This document shows positions 54,048 to 63,473 of a DNA stretch of 64,000 bases, piece after piece. The DNA is from Mesostigma viride. Lineage: Eukaryota > Streptophyta > Mesostigmatophyceae > Mesostigmatales > Mesostigmataceae. The stretch is taken from positions 673,473 to 737,472 of the forward strand of contig RPFO01000082.1 in the NCBI GenBank assembly GCA_009746045.1, read 5' to 3'. The position numbers and the translations under genes were made by a program. Each line of letters opens with the position of its first letter. Position 1 is the first letter of the stretch. A model generated the notes under the pieces. The model saw only the letters and a list, made by a program, of their open reading frames with translations, ran no database searches and was not told the DNA's origin.

Positions 54048-54746
54048 AGTTAACGCCAAGAGCATTGGCGTGATCCTGATTCGGCATATCTCTGCGATTC
54101 CAGCGGCACCGGAACGAGTTCATTCCGACAAGTATCAAGAAAGTTATGGCGTTCCGACTTCCCGGTCGCGCGCGAGCGCGAGCCGGCTGTTCTTCTAAGT
54201 CGGACGTGAATATTTGCCGACGACATATGGGGTCGACAGTAATTCCTGGGCTGACAGGAATTAGGTGCTGTACCTACGACGGTATTGGATTAATACGTCG
54301 TACGCAGGAAATAGGAGCCTTAACCTGTGGTCTGTTGGTACCGCAGGCTTAGTCCTGGACTTCTAGGTGCAGATGCAATAATCACTGTGGTGACTGTACT
54401 CTGTGGTCACTGTGCCTGTATGGCAGACCTACTGTATAGGAACTGGGCGCTGTACAGGTAGTGAATACTGTACCGGGGGTGTTATTACTGAGCAGGCCTC
54501 CTAGGCTGCTCAGGACTAGCAAGCACAGTGCACAAGTATATAAACAATAGGCCAGTGCCAAATGGGCATCTCTTGCGAGCCCGCCTCACGTGTTGTGCCT
54601 TGACTTGGCAAACGCGTGTACAAGCCTCAAGTGTGTGAGCGCTGTAAACATTATCCGATTTTAACAAAGCTCCGTTTCCAACCATATCACACATTGCTGC
54701 ATTGCAACCATATCCTTCACATTGCGTGTGCTAAGAAAGCTTAACT
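54048..54746 (+). repeat. 5' LTR of copia-like element 2
   Basis: 699 bases from AGTTAACGCC to GCTTAACT. It begins with a hairpin (CGCCAAGAGCATTGGCG). TATATAAAC at about 54538 is the promoter candidate. CATGA precedes it and may be half of a target duplication. The sequence after it (CAAATTACAACCAGTC) is the primer-binding region. Confidence 0.88.
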
Positions 54747-54839
54747 CAAATTACAACCAGTCTCTGCGGAACGGCCAGGAGGGTCGTTGCCGGTTGCGGT
54801 GTGCAGCGTTGACGACGCGAGGAGCTCGTCTGGTGGTGA

Positions 54840-55761
54840 ATGGTGCAGGAGGAACAACGGCAGCAGGATTTCCGGTTTCGGCAGTCTGCTGGGGGTTCGA
54901 TTTCTCCTGAATTACGCCGTGTCGTTCGGGATCTATCTTTATTGCTTGCAGATCGTCCGCCTGTAAATCGCAGCTTCGTGCAATTCGTCGACGACCAGGT
55001 CGAAGATTGGGAGCGAATTCTGCGACACGTACAAACCATCGTCATTCCGGAGCACCGGAGCATCGACGACCTTGAGCAGGAGCTTCACGGGTTGGTCGGC
55101 ATCCAGACGGTGATTACTGCAGTAGCAGAGCGAGTGCGGACGGAGTTGGCAGCAAGGCGAGGCGAGGTTGCGGAAGCAGCTGGCGCAGGGCGACACGAGT
55201 TTGTGCCGACAGTAGCGGGCGCGGGAGTACCACGTGCTTTCGCAGGCGGCATCGGCGACGAGGGTGTTGCAGCGGGGCCAGTTAGGCGTGAACGACGCGG
55301 AGCGGAGCATCACAGGCGGCTTGCAGAGGTCGGGGCGACAGCGGAAGCCATCGCCGGAGGACAGCGCGCGACAAGAGTCGGCAGGTTTCCAGAGCGAGTA
55401 AGAGTTCCTTTTCAGGAGCTGCCCCCGCCCCTTCGCGTTCGTGTAACGCGCTGGGAAGAGTTTGCACCTCTTGGGTACGATAGTGACCTGGAGGTAGGAG
55501 CAGGGGGTGTCGCTGGGCTAGGCGACGAGGCACTCGGCGACCACGAGGTGCCAACGTACAATCCGAGAGGTATACCAACGACGGGTTGTCACCTGTCTAC
55601 TTTACCAACGGTGACGATTCAGTCATCGCGGGCCGAAAGCGGGTCGACGACGGCGCAGCAGGTAGCAGGGTACCAGAGCTGATTGTGGTGAGCGACAGCG
55701 ACGACGACAGCGACAAGGAGAACCAGGACGCGCCTGGGGCCAGCCGTGGTGGTCTTGCCTG
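54840..55761 (+). CDS. Leader ORF of copia-like element 2, unknown
   Basis: A 280-residue frame (54840-55682) opens 94 bases after the LTR with MVQEEQRQQDFRFRQSAGGS, then a helical part (SFVQFVDDQVEDWERILRHV) and an Arg/Ala/Gly-rich middle. The other frame then reads VPELIVVSDSDDDSDKENQ and stops at 55761, so a one-base shift near 55670 or a very small intron is likely. It is not gag, which lies at 57949. It may be an accessory protein or a captured host segment. Confidence 0.45.
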
Positions 55762-56129
55762 AGTGGTAACACTTGGCACTTTCCTTTCTTGTTCAGTAGC
55801 TTATATTCGTGTATCCATTGCTCCCACTCCACCAACTTCTTATTGAAAACATTAAGTGGTCGCTTAAAATGGACAGCAAAATGGCGTCCCCTGCCATTTG
55901 CAGTTCTCCGAGCAAAGTTTGCGAAACCCCAAGACAACAAAACACAGGGAGGGTGGGTGGGCAAGAAAAAAGACCTTCCCCTTCCTCGCAAGGTCCCTAA
56001 AAAGACGACACAACACGCTACATGGCAACGCCCCTAAAAAAATCCCAGCCTTACTGACACAACTAATGTCAGACCGGCAACTACGAAATGTCAGCAAAAT
56101 GATTCGAGTCAGAACTTTTAACTACACTA

Positions 56130-56185
56130 GTCGCCAATCAAAGGCAGTTTCAGGCCAGCATACAAAATTAAAAGGCCTTATAAAT
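56130..56185 (+). promoter_or_regulatory. CCAAT and TATA boxes in block Q (first copy)
   Basis: CGCCAATCAAAGG at about 56131 and CCTTATAAATACGACC at about 56173, about 42 bases apart, a typical eukaryotic core arrangement. Confidence 0.5.
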
Positions 56186-57607
56186 ACGACCTTTTTAACC
56201 GCCTGAACAACAACGAAAACTGCCCGTAACTAATCACCCAGTTACAAAATCCAAACTGATTATCATCCGCTAAAAACGGCCCTAGTCGCCGGCCATGCCA
56301 GCGAAACTGGAACCCCAAGAGCGTGCCACGTAATCTTTGCCGCCGTCAGGAACACTTCGATTGCGGCGTTCGTTCTCGCCCATTATAAGAAACTATTTTC
56401 AGAGAAATCCGATTCGTGTATCCATTGCTCCCACTCCACCAACTTCTTATTGAAAACATTAAGTGGTCGCTTAAAATGGACAGCAAAATGGCGTCCCCTG
56501 CCATTTGCAGTTCTCCGAGCAAAGTTTGCGAAACCCCAACTCCCCCACGCCTGGCTGACTCAAAGCTGCTCCCCTCTTTCCAAGGACCGCGTGTCCATTG
56601 AGAATGCCCTGCCGCAACGGACCCCGTTTTAACACCAGCAGCTGTGGATGCATTGATGCACTGTTATAGGTAACCACATTCTCGCGAATTGACCCTTTGC
56701 AGGGCCCGCCACCGACCCCAAAGAAGGCCTCCCCTCTGATCGGCAACAGGAGTTGTTGTTGTTGCGAAGACAAAGCAGAAGACACAGCGATCAAGCAATT
56801 ACCGAAACCCCAAGTTTCGTTTCTCACTATATTTCGCCACGACCCCTTTAGGAGAGCATCGTCCTTGACAGGGGGCACACCCCCGCACCTACCATGCTAA
56901 CAGATTTACCGTTAGGCATATAATCAAGGCCGCATATCAGCCCTCACCCCCAGCGCCGAGACCGCGCGCCAAACAACGGTGTGAGTGAAAATATTTTTAA
57001 ATTTATTAAAATTATCGTCACGACCTCAACTAGTCCAACCCGGAGCGCAAGCATCCCCAGGTACGAACCAGCCCAAGGCAGGCCAGCCAACGTCACAGAA
57101 CCTTAACCCGAAGCGCAAGCATCCTCAGGTACAAGGCTGCCACGCAGGCCAGCCCTTCCGTTTCGACAAGCAGATCTTCCCCTTCATATTCGATCTGAAT
57201 ATTGCACTAGCGCAGCCCAACCTCCTGCGCAGATTCCCAACCATCCGGACCCAGATCCAAAGTGAGAATCAGTCCGGACACTTGGCAGCCGCTGTGACTT
57301 CCGTGAAACCGGAAGCTCAGGGGCTGCCGCCCGTCTGTTAATTTAATTAAGCCCTGCGCCCGAGCGGGCACAAGGCCGGGGAGGCGTCGGCATTCCTTGC
57401 ATCACCATAGCCTCGGCCAACGCGTGCCCAGCGTCATGCAAGAAAAAAGACCTTCCCCTTCCTCGCAAGGTCCCTAAAAAGACGACACAACACGCTACAT
57501 GGCAACGCCCCTAAAAAAATCCCAGCCTTACTGACACAACTAATGTCAGACCGGCAACTACGAAATGTCAGCAAAATGATTCGAGTCAGAACTTTTAACT
57601 ACACTAG

Positions 57608-57670
57608 TCGCCAATCAAAGGCAGTTTCAGGCCAGCATACAAAATTAAAAGGCCTTATAAATACGACCTT
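57608..57670 (+). promoter_or_regulatory. CCAAT and TATA boxes in block Q (second copy)
   Basis: The same pair (CGCCAATCAAAGG, CTTATAAATACGACC) lies about 290 bases before the gag ATG at 57949, so it could drive gag-pol internally. Confidence 0.5.
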
Positions 57671-57948
57671 TTTAACCGCCTGAACAACAACGAAAACTGC
57701 CCGTAACTAATCACCCAGTTACAAAATCCAAACTGATTATCATCCGCTAAAAACGGCCCTAGTCGCCGGCCATGCCAGCGAAACTGGAACCCCAAGAGCG
57801 TGCCACGTAATCTTTGCCGCCGTCAGGAACACTTCGATTGCGGCGTTCGTTCTCGCCCATTATAAGAAACTATTTTCAGAGAAATCCGATTGCTTTAATT
57901 GCTGCTTGGCCACTTGGCTGGCTGAAGCAGATCTGAACAGAGGCCATC

Positions 57949-58769
57949 ATGGAGGATGGAGCTATCAACCAACACGCGGGCTTTATGGACTTCGGGCGGC
58001 GCGGCGCTGGGCTGGATGGACGAGATGGACGCGATGGACGCGGTGGACGCGATGGACGCGGGGGCGGCCAGGCGCTGGGAGACCAGGCTGAGGTGCCAGA
58101 TAATCAGAGCCAAGGATCGCAGGGCGGGCAGCACGCGCCAGCCGCAGATCAAGCGGCGCCCAAGCGACCAACGTTGCTGAGGGGTACGCGGTGCTAGGCC
58201 AGTTTCAGTCCATCAAGGACAATTGGCAGCCCCGGGATGCTGAGAGGATGTTAGAGGACATGAACTTGTACACGGAGATATACAACGGTGACAAGCTTCG
58301 CATCCTGGCGTCTAGTGCCTACATACGGCAGTCGGCGAGGCGGCTGTTCAAGTTTGTTCGGGAGCGACACGCGGCGGGGGACACCTGGACGGCGTTTATG
58401 ACGCGACTCAGGTCGTTCCTGAGTGACAAGAGGACCATAGATGGGTCCCACCTGAAGCAAGAATACCTGGACTACAAGCCCATCAAGGGGCAACTAGTGG
58501 TCCACGCCTTTGAAGACTTCGTCAAGCTGAGGGAGGACGCCATGGCCAAGGGCTTCTTCGTCGCAGATCGGATGGCCATGGGCGACTTTCTCAAGTCGCT
58601 GCAGCTGGATCCGGTCACCATGGATAATGTGACCATCCACATGCGACAGGTCCATGGCTGGGCAGCCATGACGGACCAGTTGTATGAGTGTTTCAGCGGC
58701 AAGTACGTGGGGGTAAGCGCCCTCGTCAGGGTGATGAGGAGGCCACTGAACCCACGGTTAAGTCCATGA
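57949..58769 (+). CDS. Gag N-terminal and middle part, copia-like element 2
   Basis: ATG at 57949 (MEDGAINQHAGFMDFG), then a DGRDGRDGRGG run (58015-58070) where frames slip. After about 58165 the frame of 58191 reads VAEGYAVLGQFQSIKDNWQP and continues with LYTEIYNGDKLRIL, RRLFKFVRERHAAGDTWTAF, KRTIDGSHLKQEYLDYKPIK and DFLKSLQLDPVTM, a helical capsid-like region of about 190 residues. A one-base shift near 58705 (GTGGGGGTAAGC) takes it to the knuckle frame. Two shifts may be errors or mutations. Confidence 0.7.
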
Positions 58770-59134
58770 GGGGATCGGGCCACGGGGGCCCAGCGCCCTC
58801 GAGAGGGCCTGAGACCTCTTCAAGGGGTCGAGGAAGGTCCAGGAGGGGGCGTGACAGAAGGGCTGGACGGGGGACCCCGCCGAAGTCGGGACATCCACAG
58901 TCCCAGTTTGACTTCAAGAGGGTGGGTGGTCCTCCCAAGGCTGGGCCCAGCAGTGGGACCTCACGGGACATCAGTCAGGTGGAATGTTATTTCTGCCAGG
59001 GGAAGGGTCACTTCAGGAATGAGTGTCCCTCGTACCTGAGGCAGGAAGGTCAGAGCAAGCCAGCTCAGGGTGGCAGCAAGGACAAGGCTGGTCCATCCCA
59101 GGACAAGGGCAAGGGCAAGGCTGCTGATCATTGA
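58688..59134 (+). CDS. Gag C-terminal part with CCHC knuckle, copia-like element 2
   Basis: Basic Arg/Gly-rich linker (SRGRGRSRRGRDRRAGRGTP), then VECYFCQGKGHFRNECPSYL, a C-x2-C-x4-H-x4-C knuckle at about 58984-59030 that binds the element RNA. It ends with a Lys/Gly-rich tail at TGA 59132-59134. The pol frame continues in register after this TGA. Confidence 0.88.
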   Translation: MFQRQVRGGKRPRQGDEEATEPTVKSMRGSGHGGPAPSRGPETSSRGRGRSRRGRDRRAGRGTPPKSGHPQSQFDFKRVGGPPKAGPSSGTSRDISQVECYFCQGKGHFRNECPSYLRQEGQSKPAQGGSKDKAGPSQDKGKGKAADH

Positions 59135-59137
59135 CTT
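59132..59137 (+). promoter_or_regulatory. In-frame TGA between gag and pol
   Basis: CAT TGA CTT: the only stop between the knuckle and the pol frame, with no frame change. UGA followed by C is a leaky context, so readthrough could make Gag-Pol. Confidence 0.5.
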
Positions 59138-59167
59138 GAGCCTGCACACATCCCTGAACCCTGGAGG

Positions 59168-62100
59168 GTGCCCCCAGGGGTGTGTAATGAAGCTGCTAGT
59201 GACAGCAGTGAGGGGCAGCCCCATGCTCTAGTGAAAGAGCCTATTGGACACGATGGGGCAAGCTTGGTTACCACAGAGAGTATGCCAGCTGTAGCTGCAG
59301 TGGTTACTCGCCAACGTGCCCGCCATGGCGGTGCTGAGCCTGAGGTAGGACCTGGTGATGTGGACCCAGGTGGATCTCAGAAGCATTCTGACCGTGCAGG
59401 ACTGGCACAGGATGGTCAGGATGAGGATAGGGCTGGAGACAGTCTGACAGGCACGACCCTGGTGCCTCCTGTACATAAGGGATCTGTACATACCTTGAGT
59501 GCTAATAATGACAATAAAAGGTTTTCTCTCTTGTATGACATTGCCTCAAGGTTGCATACCATGTTTGGCCATGCAGCTCAGTCTTTGCAAGTTGCTAGAC
59601 GGCTGGGAGGAAGTGAGTTGTACTCCATCTGCCAACAGGTTGCTCAAGCTTGCAAGTGCAGGCTAGTTGCTAGAAAGCCCAAGCAGTCTCATGCCAGGAC
59701 TCCTATTTTGCAGCCAGGCCATGTGCAGGTAGATATTCAGAGAATCAGGGGTTTGAAGCTGCTGGTGGCAGTGGACAGATATACCAAGTACAAGACCCTA
59801 GAGATCCTGCCTGACATGGAGAAGCCTACATTGATTGCTGCTCTGAAGTTGACAAGGAGCAGGTACCCTGGGTTGGAGTTGTTGCAGTGTGACATTCAGT
59901 TTGAGTGCTGTGAGAACCTGCCAGAGTTTCCAGAGTTGCTGATTACACCCAGGGAGAGCCACGGCCAGCAAGGGGTGGTGGAGAGAGCCATCCAAGAGAT
60001 CAAGACTGTGCTGCTGGTGGAGAGGATTCCAAGGACGTCATCTGCCATTGTGACATCTGCATGGCTACGTTCTGTGGAGGACAGGCTGAACCTGAGGACT
60101 CCCATGTTCTTTGGTGACATTGCCATCAATCCTCTTATGCTGCATACCAGGATGCTGCCAGCTGATGCTGAGCAGGCATGGAAGGAGAAGCTAGAGGCCA
60201 AGTTCCTCAAGCTGAGGCAGAAAGACAAGGGCTGGAGTGTCCTAGAACCTAACGTTGGACAACAGGTTGTTGTGTGGAAGGAACCAAGCTTTCCAGGGAA
60301 ACGTGGCAGCTGGCATGATGGGGTGGTGACCCGAGTAGAAGCCGCTGGCCATAAGTGCTGGGTGGCCATTGATGGCTCCCAAGCAGTGCACCGTCTGTCC
60401 TGGTCAAAGATCCGTCCCCGGGGAGGTAATCAAGGAGACCTCTTCCAGGTGCCCGCTGGTGTACAAGGCGGGGGTGACGTGGAGCTTCCTGATCAGGGTG
60501 CTACAGCTGTATCGAGCCCTCAGGGTGACCCTGGCCCGGCCCCTGGGGTACCTTCACATACGGTGGTTGGGCAAGCAGGCGGACAGGCTGCACCTCCGGA
60601 ACGGCCCGACACCAGGCCTAGGGGTGTGCGTCTATCAGATATTGTACAGGCTTTGCAAAGAGCCAAGAAGGAGCCTAAGGTGTCCAAGCTTGTCCAGTTG
60701 GATGAACCTGAGGTAGCTGCCATGGAGATAGATACCAATGCACAGGTTTCTGTCATGGGACCTCAGCATACAGGAGAACTGCTGGTCGGAGAACCAAGTT
60801 GCCCCTGGGTGTCTGATTTCAGTGGTAGGACGCATCTAAGGGTGTTGGGAGAGGTTACTGCCCCTGTCATGGGTGTGGATGTGACCTTCCTTGTCCTAGA
60901 GGACTATGATGGCCCTGTGATTTTGGGTCAGAATTTTCTGGGCAATCCTGGGATTTCTATCAGAGCTACAGCTCTGAGAAGAGATGGCTGGGGGATGATT
61001 CCCCTAGAAAATTTCAGGACAACATTTCCAGTCAGGTGCAGGGCCAAGCCGGTCAAGGGTGTAAAATGGGATGAAGGGGAGGTGCCCCCAGCGGCCAGTT
61101 TGGTGATTCCAGCTGTGTTGCACCCCAGCAGTATTGGCATAACTCACAGGAGCCTTGCTGCACACTCTCCTTTGACATATGACCAGCTGGTCCAAGAGAT
61201 GAGCTCGCCTACTTTGTTTGAGGCTTGGAAGCTCGCCTTCTCCAAGGCATTGGAGGAGTGGTTGCAGTTTGAGTGTGCTGCACCAACAGACAGACGTCCC
61301 CCAGCATCAAGGAAGCTTGCTTTGAGATTTGTGCTGAAGAGGAAGGTTGTGGATGAGGTATCAGTGCCCCATGTCAGGCCTGTCCTGAATGAGTATCACG
61401 GCACGGGGAGTCTGCCAGGAGAGGAGCTATACACGCCAGGGATGCTACACGACACATGGAGAATTTTGCTATGTCTCTACGTGGGGTTGCTGAACAGGGG
61501 AGCAGCTATGTCATCAGTGCTGCTGGACTTCAAGAGGGCATTTTTAAAATCTGATCCAGAAGTGGCCAGGAGGGTGTGGAAGCAGGATGAGCCTTACTGT
61601 GTTGAGGTGCCTGCCATCTGGAAGCTGGAGCTGCATCAACAATTCCTGGTTATTCTGAAGGGCCTGGAAGGACTCAGGTCGAGCCCAATCATCTGGAGAC
61701 TCACGCTGCAGGAAGCTCTGATCAGTGAGTGTGGCTTGAGAGTGTCTTCAGTTGATCCCTGTTTGCTGCTGGCCCAATGGGAGGGTCTGCCAGTGTATGC
61801 TAGTTTGCATGGAGATGATCTGCATTTGCTAGCCCCCACGACCTGGCTGAAGAAGTTTATTCCTGTCATCAGTGGCAAGTTTTCACTGGGCAAGGAGCTG
61901 TGGCAGGAGCCCAACAAGCCTGTAGTGTTCTGTGGAATGCAGGCTACCCTGTTCAGGAGGGACGGGGAGTGGAGTATCAGGCTTCAGGCTGGAGGAGATT
62001 ATAAACAGACCATTGTGAAGGCCTTGCCAGAGAAGATCACCCAGGCTGCAGGACCTGAGTTGAGAGGCATGTGGGCCTGGTTTGCCAGCATCTGTGGTCC

Positions 62101-62725
62101 GTCTTTGATGGTCCATAGCAGAATGCCTGATGAGGTGCTTGAGGATGAGAAGCCTCGAGTCATAGCCCGGTTGGTGGAGAGTACCCCTGATCTGATTTTG
62201 TCTGGGATTGACTTTACCCAGCCTATCACCTTGGAGATCTTTGTTGACAGTTCCATGGATGCTCGCCAGGTTACCAAGGTCAGGGGGAGATCTGCTGCTC
62301 TGTTTGCTTTTTATCAGAGCAGGGCAAGTTTGTTCAGCTGGTACAGCAGACTGCAGAAGAGGGTCTGTATCAGTTCAGATGTGGCAGAATGCAGGGCCAT
62401 ATGCGAGGGGATCCAGTCCAGCCTGTACATAAAGGAGTTAATGCTGGAGCTGGCTTCAGTTACCCCTTGGACCTTGCAGATGGAGACGTTGTTGCTAACA
62501 GACAGCATGGGTATGGTCCAGTTTGTTCACAAGCAGCTGGCCAGGAGCCGGGACCTGGATTATTTGTTGCTGAAGGAGTTGGCCAGTTTGGTTGACTTGA
62601 AGCATATCCCTGGCGAGGAGAACCCTGCTGATGCATTGACAAAGCTGCCACACAAGGCCCCAGCCCAGTACAATGTACTGAGGAAGCTCATGAATGCTGA
62701 CTGTCAAGTCGGTCTATCTGTCTAA
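59168..62725 (+). CDS. Pol of copia-like element 2: integrase, protease-like, RT, RNase H
   Basis: Intact 1185-codon frame. Integrase zinc region LHTMFGHAAQSLQVARRLGG with two Cys (residues about 135-170); core Asp 189 (VQVDIQR), Asp 242 (LLQCDIQFECC), Glu 272 (GVVERAIQEIK), so D-x29-E. Protease-like: MEIDTNAQVSVMG (Asp 522) and PVILGQNFLGNPG (585-591). RT: ALRFVLKRK, LLDFKRAFLKSD (Asp 787), and the catalytic box SLHGDDLHLL (Asp 883, 884). RNase H: IFVDSSMDA (Asp 1027), VAECRAI (Glu 1074), LLLTDSMG (Asp 1112), ENPADALTK (Asp 1155). No second protease motif is seen before the integrase. The Met at 59168 need not be used if pol comes from readthrough at 59132; the frame is open back to that stop. 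Confidence 0.93.
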   Translation: MPPGVCNEAASDSSEGQPHALVKEPIGHDGASLVTTESMPAVAAVVTRQRARHGGAEPEVGPGDVDPGGSQKHSDRAGLAQDGQDEDRAGDSLTGTTLVPPVHKGSVHTLSANNDNKRFSLLYDIASRLHTMFGHAAQSLQVARRLGGSELYSICQQVAQACKCRLVARKPKQSHARTPILQPGHVQVDIQRIRGLKLLVAVDRYTKYKTLEILPDMEKPTLIAALKLTRSRYPGLELLQCDIQFECCENLPEFPELLITPRESHGQQGVVERAIQEIKTVLLVERIPRTSSAIVTSAWLRSVEDRLNLRTPMFFGDIAINPLMLHTRMLPADAEQAWKEKLEAKFLKLRQKDKGWSVLEPNVGQQVVVWKEPSFPGKRGSWHDGVVTRVEAAGHKCWVAIDGSQAVHRLSWSKIRPRGGNQGDLFQVPAGVQGGGDVELPDQGATAVSSPQGDPGPAPGVPSHTVVGQAGGQAAPPERPDTRPRGVRLSDIVQALQRAKKEPKVSKLVQLDEPEVAAMEIDTNAQVSVMGPQHTGELLVGEPSCPWVSDFSGRTHLRVLGEVTAPVMGVDVTFLVLEDYDGPVILGQNFLGNPGISIRATALRRDGWGMIPLENFRTTFPVRCRAKPVKGVKWDEGEVPPAASLVIPAVLHPSSIGITHRSLAAHSPLTYDQLVQEMSSPTLFEAWKLAFSKALEEWLQFECAAPTDRRPPASRKLALRFVLKRKVVDEVSVPHVRPVLNEYHGTGSLPGEELYTPGMLHDTWRILLCLYVGLLNRGAAMSSVLLDFKRAFLKSDPEVARRVWKQDEPYCVEVPAIWKLELHQQFLVILKGLEGLRSSPIIWRLTLQEALISECGLRVSSVDPCLLLAQWEGLPVYASLHGDDLHLLAPTTWLKKFIPVISGKFSLGKELWQEPNKPVVFCGMQATLFRRDGEWSIRLQAGGDYKQTIVKALPEKITQAAGPELRGMWAWFASICGPSLMVHSRMPDEVLEDEKPRVIARLVESTPDLILSGIDFTQPITLEIFVDSSMDARQVTKVRGRSAALFAFYQSRASLFSWYSRLQKRVCISSDVAECRAICEGIQSSLYIKELMLELASVTPWTLQMETLLLTDSMGMVQFVHKQLARSRDLDYLLLKELASLVDLKHIPGEENPADALTKLPHKAPAQYNVLRKLMNADCQVGLSV

Positions 62726-63473
62726 AAGCTGAGAGCTGGGTGCTTAAGTCTCTGGATATCAGGCTGGGAGCTTGATTGTACATAATCCTGAGCACACCTT
62801 GAGGGGTGAGACATGTCTCTGGTGTGGGAATGTCTGACATTGTCTCTGATGGAGAGATGTCTATCTGGGGTTTTCATCTCAGTCTGAGGTTTCCCCAGAT
62901 CTGTGGTTTGTGGGCGGGGTTCGATTCCCTGGTGCCGTCTTAAGGCGGAGTTTCACGGACTGGCTGACCCATCCACCATGCTGGTGAGGTGGCGACAGGT
63001 CCCCTGATTTTCCACGGTTGGAACGAGTATGGGAGCTTGTGTTTTGCATGTGCTTCGCGTAGATGTTGTGTCTGGTTCGATAAGGGGCAGCAGACCGGCG
63101 CCGACTCCCGTCTGGGGGTCAGCAATGTTTTCTGATGAGCTGTTGTGGGTGATCTGTGGGGTTTCGCCTAAGGTCCTGAAGGTTGTACATACTTCTCAAG
63201 TTCTTAACTGAACACCTATGGGCTGCCACAGTTGGCCAACCTCTTGTACATGGGTAACACAACGAGCCTCCCGTGAAGGGATAGGGACTCATTGTAATTT
63301 GTTTGTGCTCCTGAGCCAGTATGGGTGCTATGTACATATAATAAGGAATCCAAGCTGACTGTCATGCCCAGCGGGTTGTGACTTGTAGTCTGGGGAGGAT
63401 ATCCAGTACCCATTGTGTGTGTTTGTATGTAGACTTGTGTGAGCTGCTACAGCTCAAGAAAAGAAAGGATTGG
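62726..63473 (+). other. 3' untranslated part and polypurine tract of copia-like element 2
   Basis: Non-coding. GGGGTTCGATTCCCTG (about 62917) resembles a tRNA T arm, but no full cloverleaf is found. AAGAAAAGAAAGGATTGG (63456-63473) is the polypurine tract. Confidence 0.65.

Larger units (their letters stand above)
55806..57892 (+). repeat. Duplicated leader block P-Q / P-R-Q
   Basis: Block P (131 bases, ATTCGTGTATCCATTGCTCC...) is at 55806-55936 and 56411-56540. Block Q (about 445 bases, AAGAAAAAAGACCTTCCCCT...) is at 55966-56410 and 57443-57892. Between P and Q there are about 30 bases in the first copy and about 900 (R, 56541-57442) in the second. R has an open frame (56985-57341) with no known features. 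Confidence 0.85.

Noticed and set aside
55966-57892. Block Q pair as LTRs of a small nested element
   Set aside because: No short duplication flanks the pair, the ends are not inverted, and block P is duplicated with it, so a tandem duplication with later change explains it better.
62885-62945. tRNA-like T arm (GGGGTTCGATTCCCTG)
   Set aside because: No acceptor, D or anticodon arm could be folded around it; probably chance or a degenerate SINE-like piece.
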